Assembly: GCA_963971575.1 (NCBI GenBank)
Contig: OZ020625.1
Span: forward strand, 18,816,829-18,880,828
Reading direction: 5' to 3'
DNA: 64,000 bases
Origin: Liopterus haemorrhoidalis
Taxonomy: Eukaryota > Arthropoda > Insecta > Coleoptera > Dytiscidae
The position numbers and the translations under genes were made by a program. Positions within the stretch are counted from its first letter, which is position 1. Each line of letters starts with the position of its first letter. This document shows positions 23,545 to 33,900 of the stretch, in pieces. Under the pieces are notes generated by a model. It ran no database searches and had not been told where the DNA came from. It saw only the letters and a list, made by a program, of their open reading frames with translations.

Positions 23545-24250
23545 ACCGACCGTCAACATATATAAAGGAGGTATTGTGATCATACTGATTTTGACATTTC
23601 GAGATTTCGATGGATCTCCACGAATTCAGGTCCCTACATAACATTTTGACTATTTTTAGCATGATGTCTGTCGGTCTGCCTGTCCGTCTGTCTGTCTGTC
23701 CGTCTGTCTGTCCGTCTGTCTGTCTGTCTGTTTGTCCGTCTGTGTACACGTGTAGAGCAAATTCGGCTGAAAGGATTTTTATGAAACTTCATATTTAAGC
23801 TTCTGCCATCAATGGCACGAGTTGATCAACTTTTGGTAAAAATCGGTTGACTAAAAATGAGAGTTTACTTGTGTCGATTTTAAGATTTTTGTGAATATTT
23901 CACAACAGAAACATATTTCGAAAAAAATTATTGAACAAAAGTTGCTATTAAAGCAATAACTAATAACTTTTATTTGAGATGTTTTTTGATAAAACGAAAA
24001 ATTTCGAATAATTTCTGTAAAATTTTTCATCTGTAAAAAGTCTCAATTGTTTCATACTTATAAGTAACGTTTCCATGGTCATGATAAATAATATCTCTGT
24101 TAGAAAATATTAGGCTAAGTTATTTCTACTCTGCTGCTAGAATGTATTTTATATAAGTACTTTACGATGGCGGTCGGTCCTGTGGTGGCCACAGCTGATT
24201 TTTTAAATTGCATTCCTAAATAATTTTTTATTAGAAATAAGAAATTTCAA
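23545..24250. repeat. Segment with (TCTG)n microsatellite interrupting array 2
   Basis: A non-array sequence containing a TCTG/TCCG run at about 23665-23743, flanked by array sequence on both sides. Small open frames on both strands are translations of the microsatellite and are not genes. No termini could be recognised. Confidence 0.6.
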
Positions 24251-24599
24251 GAGTTTCTCGATATGACGTTTCTCGATATGACGTAAAAACTCACTAAGAA
24301 AGGATTTTTCGACCCCTATGAGGTGAAAAGGAGTAAAAAGTTTTTCACGGATTCCTCAGTATCTCTTAAGACAGATGAGATATCGACATGTTTAGAAACA
24401 AACTACGAATTTTACACTAATTAGCCTCTGACGGGGTGAATCTACACCTGAGGAAAGATCCGGCAATGGGATCTATAAAGTACCATGACTTATAATAATT
24501 GCACGATGATGGCAAACCGTCAATAAACCGTAGCCAAGCACGGGTACTCAGCTAGTCCTATTGAGAACTGACACGCTCGGATACGCCACATGAGTCTTA

Positions 24600-25254
24600 T
24601 ACAATGTTCCGTAACTGCACACCTAAGTACCGCAGTCGCGGTTACGGTAAAGTCGTGGTAAGTTGTGGTTACCTGAAAACGAGTTTTAGTTACGGAACGG
24701 TAGTCACACCTCAGTTGATAAAACAGACAACGGAACTGTCATTTTATGGACGTTATAGGTTATAGATATTCTCTTACAAACTTATTAATAAAAATATTTG
24801 TTTTATTAGTACTTGTTTACAATGGCACATTATATAAGAACATATATGATTTTTCCCGATATTATTTTTCACGACATCGATCAATATTACTAAAAATCAA
24901 TTACTTACACTCATTCTTACTGTTTTAATTATAGACTGTAGTAAAATAATATTATAATTTACTACTTGCACTACAAAGAAATGATTAATTCCCTCCACTT
25001 AACTCTCGCCTTATTGTAATTGTTTTGAAATTCCCGCCTTTTGTAGTTTACATTAGATCTGAAGTTTGTAGTGGGAGGAAATAACCACACTAACCGCGAT
25101 ATTTGTACGGTTAGTTTGGTTACAAAATAGTAACCAAAATTTTCAGTAACCGCGTTCCGAAACCTAACAATTTTCCTGAAAAGGTTAATGTCGTACACTT
25201 TCGGAACGGGAAACTTCAACCGCGGTTACTTTCGTCGAGTAATGGAACATTGTA
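24600..25254. mobile_element. MITE with TACAATGTTCC termini upstream of the THAP transposase
   Basis: 655 bp with inverted termini TACAATGTTCC / GGAACATTGTA, flanked by TA. Subterminal regions are rich in GGTTAC and GTAACC motifs on both sides. No coding capacity. It lies between the left ISL2EU terminus and the transposase ATG, so it forms part of the transposase 5' region. Confidence 0.75.
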
Positions 25255-25361
25255 TAAATGTGTTCTGTGGGATACGCAGTCTGGTGGTCAAATATTGAAC
25301 TACGAATCTGTAGTACTGTTTGAACTTATTACATATGTTCTAGTGTTTATTTTTTGTTAAA

Positions 25362-26891
25362 ATGTCGATAGAAGTTGTAAAAAACTATAAAAGTAGAACA
25401 AATTGTAGTGTTTTTGGCTGTCATTCAAGACAGGACAAAGATAGGCATCTTAGTTTTTTTTCATTTCCTAAGAAAAATGGAGTGAAAGTTAATATTAAGT
25501 CCAGATTGGGAAATGATTTGGTTATGGACAGGAGGAAGGCGTGGGAATATGTTTTGGGTTACGGCAAAAAAGTAACTGTTGCTTTGCGAGTCTGTTCATT
25601 GCATTTTTCGCGAGATGATTATTCTCTTCCAGGTATGTATATTAATTATTTAAATAAGCTTTCAAAATAGGTTAGGTTTGTTACACTGTTTATAACTATA
25701 ATTTTATGTGTAGATTATCCAACTAAAATCAAAAGATTGAAGAGGACAGCTGTTCCATCGATGAATTTGCCAATCTGTAGAAGAGATAACAAATTTGAAG
25801 AAATAAGAAAAAGAAATTTGTTGAAACGTTCATATGTAACTAAACAAGTTTTACCAGAATACCCTATTCCTAGTACGAGTGCAAACTTGGAGCGTGTACC
25901 TGAAGAATATGAGGCTGCAGATATTTTATTATCTCTGGGTATACCCCCTGATTTAGAAAAAACAAAAAATGTATCAGTTCAAGTTTCCAGTGGTGATTTG
26001 CGATCACCATTTTTCTTCAAATTATTAACCGACAAACAAGTTTCTACAGCTACAGGTGTGCCTAATATGAAAATCTTAGACATGTTAGTGAGCCAGTTGT
26101 TAGAATTACATAATAATGAAAGAACCACTAGTGGAATTACATTAAAAGATAAGGTAGTTTCAACGTTGCTGAAACTGAAACAAGACTTGAGCTACAGTAT
26201 GTTAGCAATTCTTTTTAATGTGACACCTGTAACATGCCGGCGAATTTTTCAAAATATTATACAGGAGCTAGCTGCAGTGTTAAAATATGCCATTTATTTC
26301 CCTACCCGAGATAATATTTTGAGAAATTTGCCAAAATGTTTCAAGGAATCATTCTCAGATGTGCGAGTTATTTTAGATTGCACGGAAATACATGTGCAAA
26401 AACCGTCTTGTTTATGCTGCAGAATTAGAACCTATTCTCACTACAAAGGTAGTCACACCGTCAAGTATATGACTGGCGTTGCGCCTTCTGGGTTGATTAC
26501 TTTTGTTAGTGAAGGATATGGTGGACGATCATCTGATAAAGCGATATTTGAACAGTCAAATATAATAAACAAATTAAATCCTTCTGATGCGATAATGGTA
26601 GATAAAGGTTTTCTTATAGATAATATAACAACAAAACATAAAATAAAATTAATTAGACCTCCATTTTTACGTAAGTCTAAACAATTTAGTCAAGAAGAAG
26701 CTGAATTAACACGCAAAATTGCTGCAGCACGTGTTCACATTGAAAGAAGTAATGCTAGGATAAAAACTTTTAAAATTTTAAATGGAAAATTACCATGGGT
26801 ACTAGCCTCGTATTGTGATGATATTTTTGTGACCATTTGTGGTATTGTAAATATATCTGCACCTATCATCACCGATGCTGGGTTTTTATAA
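25362..26891 (+). CDS. THAP-domain DDE transposase of ISL2EU type (2 exons)
   Basis: CDS exons are 25362-25632 and 25714-26891 (GT..AG intron of 81 bp, phase 1), giving 482 residues. Exon 1 encodes an N-terminal THAP zinc finger (CSVFGC at about residue 16, FFSFPK, W, then RVCSLHF at about residue 80), a sequence-specific DNA-binding domain. Exon 2 holds a helix-turn-helix-like segment (KLKQDLSYSMLAILFNVTPV) and a DDE_Tnp_4-type catalytic core. The acidic residues are in VILDCTEIHV, AIMVDKGFL and RVHIERSNARIK. The enzyme should bind the element ends and perform cut-and-paste transposition in the nucleus. The frame is intact with good splice sites. It converges with the SWIM-YqaJ gene. A domesticated host gene is possible, but partner and termini favour a transposon. 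Confidence 0.9.
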
Positions 26892-27516
26892 ATAGATTTA
26901 ATTTTTTTTTATTTAATGTTTATATATTTTTATTTCGAAGTTGGTTGATTTTCAAATTTGTCGATTTCAATAATTGAATGTCTTTATTTATAGTAGTACA
27001 TACATAAAAATTATTGAATAATAATCAAGGTGAATAAATCCATGTTATTGTTTGTTCATCTTTCTAATTTTTGTTCGAATTCAAGACCAGATTTTCCTTG
27101 TATTTTTTGTTCACGTTTTAAGTTGTTCGAGCACTAAATAATTCGAAGTTTGAGGGTCGATTTTATGTATAAAGATTTTTTAAATTTAGAAATATACGAC
27201 TGATCTTAGTTCAGAATCCATTAAGACAGGATTCCTTCAGCCTCCTCACCACGTCAAGGTGTCAGTCTACGAGGAGGTTTAATTTGAAACAAAATACAGA
27301 AAGCAGCAAAAAAAAAAAAAAAATCTTGTTATTAACCATACATTAGGATATGTAACATTATTATATTAATTAGTAATATTATAATTAGTATTTTAGAATA
27401 GATTATATTGATGTCCAGATATGTACACAACAATTTTGACAACCCATAGATATGTAAATTGTAATTTTGTTTGAAAATAAATATTATTGTACACAAATAA
27501 CCACAAGTAAACGAAA
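26892..27516. other. Convergent intergenic spacer of the ISL2EU element
   Basis: AT-rich 3' flanks of the two genes, with a poly(A) run at about 27306-27322. AATAAA-type signals are plausible on both strands (for example AAATAAATAT near 27475). No gene seen. Confidence 0.6.
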
Positions 27517-29328
27517 TTATTTATTTTTGCAAACCTCATGAATCATTTTTTGAAAATATAAACTTTTCACAGAAGTTAACAAATCATCTGTAAATTCAGA
27601 ATCGTATTTTACATTTATAATTTCAATTGACTGGTCGAAAGAAGAAAAAATGACAAAATCAGTTGAAGATACATTTAACATTCCCATTCCCATTTGTATT
27701 TGTGCAAAATACTTGTGCCTTCTTTTTAAATTTCCTTCACTATCTAAATATGGTAAAGCGGATTTTACTGTAGCAGCATTATGAAATTTGCCATCATAAG
27801 GGCATTTTATTTCTAACAATTTAACAGGTAAGTTATTCTCAAAAATTAATCCATCGGGAGAAAATCCAAGCCAGTGCTCTAAGTCATGCGTAACCAAACC
27901 GCATTTAAAAACAATATTTCCTGTTTGTACTGAGTAAGTAGATCTAGCTAGATCTTCAAATTTACTTCCATGTTCGACAAATTTATTTGTAAAGCCCTTA
28001 GGCCAAAAATATTTTTTTATTTTTGTATCCCAATCTGGATTTGCATTATTTATATATGTATTTAATTCATAAATCCTACTACCAGTCACTCTAAATTGCC
28101 TACAATTATGCCAAATACTTTTATTTTCTATTGTACTTACGAAGATGTTTTCCGGTTTATTATTATCAAACAATTTAAGGTAGGTATTTTTACAACAATC
28201 ATTCAGATTTAAATTATAATTCATTAGTGCTGTATAAACAGGACTACAGATAGAATTTTGAAAAAGAGATTTTAAAAAGTTGGTGTTGACTGAAACTAAA
28301 TTTGTTTTTTCAATTGATGCGTGGTGCAATTCATGGCGTCCGCGTAGATGCTTGCTTAATTCTGAATCTGGTGCAGCTTGTAATAATTTATTAATGACAT
28401 TAGTTGGATTCAGATTAGTAATTTTTTTCTTCGTTTGAAATTTTTCTTCAAGGCATTGATATTTTGAAACAGGAGTTGGTTTATACGTTTCAACGACCGT
28501 GTTCTTTCTTTTTTTCCACCAACATTGGATATCAGTTGATGAAATTTTTTCTAATTCATTGATATCATTCCTGCAAGAAAACAAAAAAAAAAACAACAAA
28601 CAATGTCCAACACGTACACAATATGTAAATAATAAAATAATCACGAAAGATATTATTGCAAGCGCATTCATATAAGATTGATAAGTTAGAATCTAACTGT
28701 TAGATACTAAGATCAAGCTCGCATCAATTTACCAATATTGCTGACAGCCACACTAGTCAATGACTTACGCTACTCATCTCGAGTCACCAATCAAGCAAAG
28801 CAAAGTTATGCCTGTAACATGCAGTAGAAAAAGATCAATACATATTGTTTTACCTGATTTGGCTACTAAAATTATGAAATTAAATTGGCATTATAATTGA
28901 TCTGATTTATTAATATATACTTTTTATTATACAAATACAACCTGTTGCAGAAAAATAAAACTGCACTAATATGCTTGCACTTGTTGCTTGCACCTGCCTT
29001 ACAGGTACAAGTTGCAGATTTAACTTTAAGTTGCTCCTGTCCAACTAACACTAATTTTATTTCATGAGGCACTGAAGATAATGCACTTGTTTGCAAACAG
29101 AATGCATATATTGTAAATTCAGATAGTTGACACTCAGCTTCTAATTTACCACATAAAATTATGTGTCCCGCATTTAACACCTGCTCACCTACAAATTACA
29201 CTTCAATAAATATACTGAAATAAACCTTTAAATACTGTAATTTGATGCCCACCTTCTGTTATACACCTCGACACATGTGTAGCGCTTAGAAATTCAAAAA
29301 TATCGCAAATTTTTACTCGCATTTTCAT
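27517..29328 (-). CDS. SWIM-YqaJ nuclease of ISL2EU element (3 exons)
   Basis: Minus-strand exons are 29328-29253, 29188-28942 and 28570-27517, 458 residues. Phases agree at both introns (1 and 2). Exon 1 begins MKMRVKICDIFEF. Exon 2 contains NAGHIILCGK and a SWIM zinc finger (CTCKAGASNKCKH). Exon 3 opens with a conserved-looking CWWKKRK segment, then a YqaJ-type PD-(D/E)XK exonuclease (GSKFEDLAR, GFSPDG, LLEIKCPYDG, YFAQIQMGM). The acidic residues and EIK lysine of the fold are present. YqaJ nucleases act as alkaline exonucleases in viral and phage recombination; in this superfamily the protein accompanies the transposase, its exact role being unproven. The first donor (GTGGGC) and second donor (GTTGTA) are not strong but are supported by phase and domain continuity. 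Confidence 0.88.
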
Positions 29329-29452
29329 AAAATAAAAATGTACTGTGCTTAAATTAACCTGTTCCCTGTTAGCATATTCACAGCTGAATACTAGACAATT
29401 CAGCCATATTGCCTTGTATTACAGCGCCTCCAACGGTAATGTCACTTCTCAA

Positions 29453-30936
29453 TATAAAGACAGTGTGGCCATACGATGGTCTCATTTTCTATTGGTCGAG
29501 CTGAAGTCTGCCATATTTCTTCCAACTTTGTTACAGATTATATATGGTTTACATGTGTTTAGCTTGTGTTTCAACAGATTTAAGTGATATTGTCAAATAA
29601 TATACGTATATTTAGACGTTTAATAGTAAATATTGTTGTGTTTGTGATGAGTAATGAGTAATGTAGATAATGTAAACTGTGCACATATTTTAAATTGTCA
29701 CAAATGAAAATTAAAAATAATGAAACGTTTTGTTATGTTTAGATTTAAAATTGCTGGGAAAAAAAAGGCTAAATGAACATAAAAAAACATTATGCCAGTA
29801 AATCAATGGAGGCTTCACAATTATAAGAAGTATTTACTATCATTAATTTTAATGTTATTCCATGCTGATTTCATTTTATTTTTCACCTGACCATAATTTT
29901 AGTTGAATAAATGCATAATTGATAATATATACATCAGTTTTCTTTATTAATATATCATTTATACCATGAGTTCGAAAAGAAATTGCATAAGGGTTGGCTA
30001 TGGAAAATAAAAGTAATGTCAACAGAAAGCTTTAGAATTAATTTACTATCTGAATTAATTAAATCACTCTTGTTGTCATAAGTTATTTATTGTTACATAA
30101 AGCTTGTAGTATACATTATTTTATTTTTCCATAGCCAACTCGTATGTAATTTCTTTTTGAACTCAGTGTATATAACATGTTCTGCTTATTCTTTTTTAAT
30201 ATGAAAATATCCTATTTTTTTTTTTTTATATAAACATGCGTTTTCCCAAAAATTAGAGAAATGTTGGGTTCTCTAATTTTTATAGAACCTTATCATCATT
30301 TTTTCTCTATCTTTTTATTCTAATTCTAATGTCCTGTTTGAAATTATTTTCTTAAATTTAAAATATTCAAATTAAAATGTAACTCCGGCTTTTATAAAAA
30401 AAATGTTTTAGTTTTTGTAGGTCCTCAAATAAAATTATAAAATAATAAAAACATATCTCTTTTATTTCCTTTCATGTCCTTTTTTAAGAATTTTTTTCAT
30501 TTGTGTTCTTTTTATGTTGCAAACATTTAAGAAAAAAATACCTTTTTTTGGCAATTTTAATATTTATCTTAATAAATGTTGAATCATATACATGTTTTTT
30601 CTTAACAATAAATTGATATTCACATAGCTTTTAAATAGTTCCTTAACTAATTCAATAAAAAATATTATTTAATTGCCCTTTTTGTTTAAAAATATTTTAT
30701 TTGTCTTCGCCACTGGCGTTATCTTGTTTGCGCAATTTTGTAACGGTCGTGTATCCTTCTCTATTTGAATCGACTGTACTTTAATAATCTTGTCCCTGGT
30801 GTAACTTCATAGCGCTGTTGAACCCAATAATTTTACTAGCCTCTGGTTGTATAATATGCACGGGCTGCTACATTCGAATTTTTATTTAATTAACCACCTG
30901 GTTAGAATATCAATTGCTGGAAGAATCTGTCATATT
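29453..30936. other. AT-rich intergenic region
   Basis: Apart from the MITE at 29964-30168 and a short string shared with 60684-60719 (at 30796-30830), nothing codes convincingly. Homopolymer A/T runs are frequent. Confidence 0.6.
29964..30168. mobile_element. Short MITE with about 45-bp inverted termini
   Basis: About 205 bp. The left end reads GAGTTCGAAAAGAAATTGCA then GGTTGGCTATGGAAAAT. The right end is the complement with few mismatches (ATTTTTCCATAGCCAACTCG, TTTCTTTTTGAACTCAGTG). TA borders both ends. Termini of CACTGAGTTCAAAAAG type suggest a Tc1/mariner-derived MITE. Confidence 0.8.
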
Positions 30937-33900
30937 ATGTACTTTTTAACAGGTATTTGTTGTATTTGTCTCAAATACGAGAAACCTTTACATAAACTTT
31001 TCAACAGCAGTGAAAATGTAAACTACTCTACGAAGTTAATATTATTATTTCCGGAAATGGTAAGAACTTATTTTGTTATAATATTTACCAATCTAGAGCC
31101 CCTGCTGAGTACTAGAAAGGAAACTTATACTGCATTTTTACCTCACTGATGCATTTGAAAGAATCTGACAACCATTTCATTAATTTTCGTTAAGGCCCAT
31201 TTAAGTAGACACTAAGATTAAAGCAAGTCTATTTTAATTATTTTAAAAATAATTAAAACACAATAGCCCTTAGATATATTCGATTCGCCACTTAAATTAA
31301 TGTAAATTAGTCAGAGGTGAATAAATCAGATTTGAGGATGTATAACCTACCTTTTACACAAGCCATTGATCATTATATTTCTGATTAATTTAACGAAGAC
31401 TTAGATACGAAGCAAGTATAGAAAAAATCTCCGGAGTCTTTCAGTGCAAATTTTATAGTGATATAGTTTAAAAAAAAAAATGGAAGCTCTTTGTACACAA
31501 ATAACGAATAAAATGATTTTCAAAAGAGTTTTTATCAGTAAGATATTCTTCATCTACATTCTACATTCATTCTACATCCAGCATTCAGTTGGCTTCCTAC
31601 ACTTGTTAAATAGCTACAAAATCCTGAAATGTCTGAAAATTCACACTTCATATTATTTTATTTTTTGTATTATATTCCAAGCTATACATAACTTAAGAGT
31701 AAGATGCGTCCGTGTTTTAAACAAATTGGAAGACACTTTGAACACTTGTAAATATCAATAATTTACATAAGAGTCGTTATGAGAATATAATTTTATAAAA
31801 TTTTTCCTAAACCGTAAAAAATGTGTAAGTAATAGTCGATTTTTCAAAAACTATTCAAGGATGCCTAACTCGACAAACGTCACCATTTAAAAAATCGAAG
31901 TTGTCCTTCATATCCTGTAATTCTGGTTTGTTCCGAAAATGTTCACTACTATCATCACAATATCGGAAGATGAAAATCCGAAGGAGGTATCGAACCAGCG
32001 TCTAGTGCGTCAATGTGCTCCATAGACAACCGTCTTACCACTGAGCCACGGCACCTAATATAATTACATATATTATTGCATGAATTATTTAGTTAAAGAA
32101 CAACAAATACATGCTAATTTTGAAAGGAATGCATACTCTTCTTATGTAATTGTATGTTTTGATCTGCAACGGGATACTTTACACAAGTGTTATTTTCTTT
32201 TTGTAAACTACTACGGAGAATACACATTGAATTGAGTGTATTTTCACTAATTCGAGTCCTTTTTATTTTATTTAATGTCGGTGACCATAGAAAATATTCT
32301 TTCAGCTTAACGATTGAAGTGTGGGAGTAACAATATTAATGTTGATAACATACCTACATTTTTTTTTTTAAATGTTATGAGAATAATTCCCACATTTGGC
32401 CCTTATTTTCCCTTTTTGCCTCCAATGTTTAAATTTTACCGCAAAGCGGGAATTCCGAGATTTCAAGCGAGATTCCCGCCAGTTGGCAACACTGTTCGCG
32501 ACTATAATTACCGAAACGGCGCCACTATCGCCTTCTGAACTTTTGACATGAAAAAGGAGAGTCATATGTCTACGTATCTAAATAGTATAGGGGAAACTTT
32601 TTAAGATCGCAGCGCCATATGCGGCAAAGCTGGAACACTCGAAAGTGACATTAAGCTGTTACTCGTGTATTTGTTTACATGATGAAAATGAACACGAGTT
32701 GTATTTTTACTATTTTCTGATTTTTTTTGTGCTTTTTTTATTCAAAGGTAATCTACGAGTTACAAGATATGTAATAATATACTATTCTTAAGAAATTTCA
32801 AGGAAATTTTTAGTTTTTCATTGTATTTTTAATTCTTTTTGACTGTCTTGTCAATATAATAACAACAAAAATATGGTAAATATATTAGTAAAAATTAATA
32901 TCTCTGCCTGAAGAAGTAGAAGGGCCTTTTAATACATAAACTGATGATTTAGGCAAATTTTGAGTGGAATAAGTGCTTTTTTTCAGTATTTTCTTGGACG
33001 TAAAAAATCAGTTAAAAGTTGCTTGTGGCATAAAATGCATCGAGTAAACACGCATTCATGGGCTTGGATTTTTGCCCATTTTTAGTTTTTGGGTCCATAG
33101 AGACATTTGTGTATCATAGAGACTTACGATCCATTTTCTCTCTACCTACAAATGTCATTTCAATTGATATTGTTCCCGATTTAGGAAAATCATGGAATGT
33201 TTAAGTGGGATTCTTCTTTATTCACGATATATTGTACATTGCGGCACACAACAAAATGAATTGTTTTTTTTTTTGCCATTTTTCACAAGAATAAAACACA
33301 AACAACAAAAAAACACGTATTTCTCCACTGAACAAAACAAAACAATGTCACTCTCGTATTTTCCGCAAATCGCCACCAGATGTCAGGGCGCTTAGGAAGT
33401 TTCCCCTATTGGTTTATAAATAATTTTTGGTCAAATTTACGTTTTCTTGCTGTATATAGTATATTTGAATTATAACCGAGTATTAAAAAAGTGTATAAAT
33501 ATATGTGAATCCATTTTATGATAAAATTTGCTGCTCGTAAACGAATATTTTCAGAGGTTATAATGTTGGTGCTCACAGAGAAAATAAAATATTATACTTT
33601 GAACTTAAAACATTTATTTGTATACTTAATATCTACACATTTCTCAATAAATTGTATAGAACGAGAGCTCTAAGGCACGCCTACCCAGGGACTTTGTTTG
33701 CTTCGACGGACTATAATTGTTGTTTCTTTTCAATAGCTCAATTCAAGGACGCCTAACTCGACATATGTCACTATTTAAAAAATTGAAGTTTTCCTTCATA
33801 TCCCGTACTTCTGGTTTGTTCCGGAAAATTTCACTACTACCATCCGATTCTTTGGATAGACTTCGTCTAAAATTTTTTTATCAACTTACTCCCACCTCGA

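Larger units (their letters stand above)
14040..24557 (-). repeat. Tandem array 2 (reversed relative of array 1)
   Basis: Reverse-complement units of the array 1 type (AAGATATCGACTTGG, CAACCCCTAAAGGGGTGAA and GAAATTCGGGGAGTATATTC recur) run from a terminus at 24557 (CTCAGCTAGT, the complement of ACTAGCTGAG) down to about 14040. The units are more diverged than in array 1. Two foreign segments split the array: the nested transposons at 14980-21602 and a (TCTG)n-bearing segment at about 23545-24250. No genes are seen in the array itself. Confidence 0.75.
24561..29452. mobile_element. ISL2EU-type DNA transposon, apparently autonomous
   Basis: Contains two convergent spliced genes, a THAP-DDE transposase (plus) and a SWIM-YqaJ nuclease (minus), the pairing known for the ISL2EU (IS4EU) superfamily. 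Candidate termini are TTGAGAACTGACAC (24561-24574) and the inverted ATGTCACTTCTCAA (29439-29452), 12 of 14 matching, each bordered outside by TA (24559-24560, 29453-29454). The left end abuts the terminus of array 2. Both genes are open, with matching splice phases. A smaller TA-flanked MITE sits at 24600-25254. The termini are my inference; the gene content is direct. Confidence 0.75.

Noticed and set aside
23543..23798. Open frames on both strands over the (TCTG)n run
   Set aside because: Microsatellite translations (TDGQTDRQ, VCPSVCLS) only.
24746..25219. Small frames on both strands between 24746 and 25219
   Set aside because: They lie wholly within a MITE with inverted termini.
31986..32048. 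A functional tRNA gene
   Set aside because: The A and B boxes are perfect, but the acceptor and T stems do not pair and the sequence continues into a repeated SINE body.
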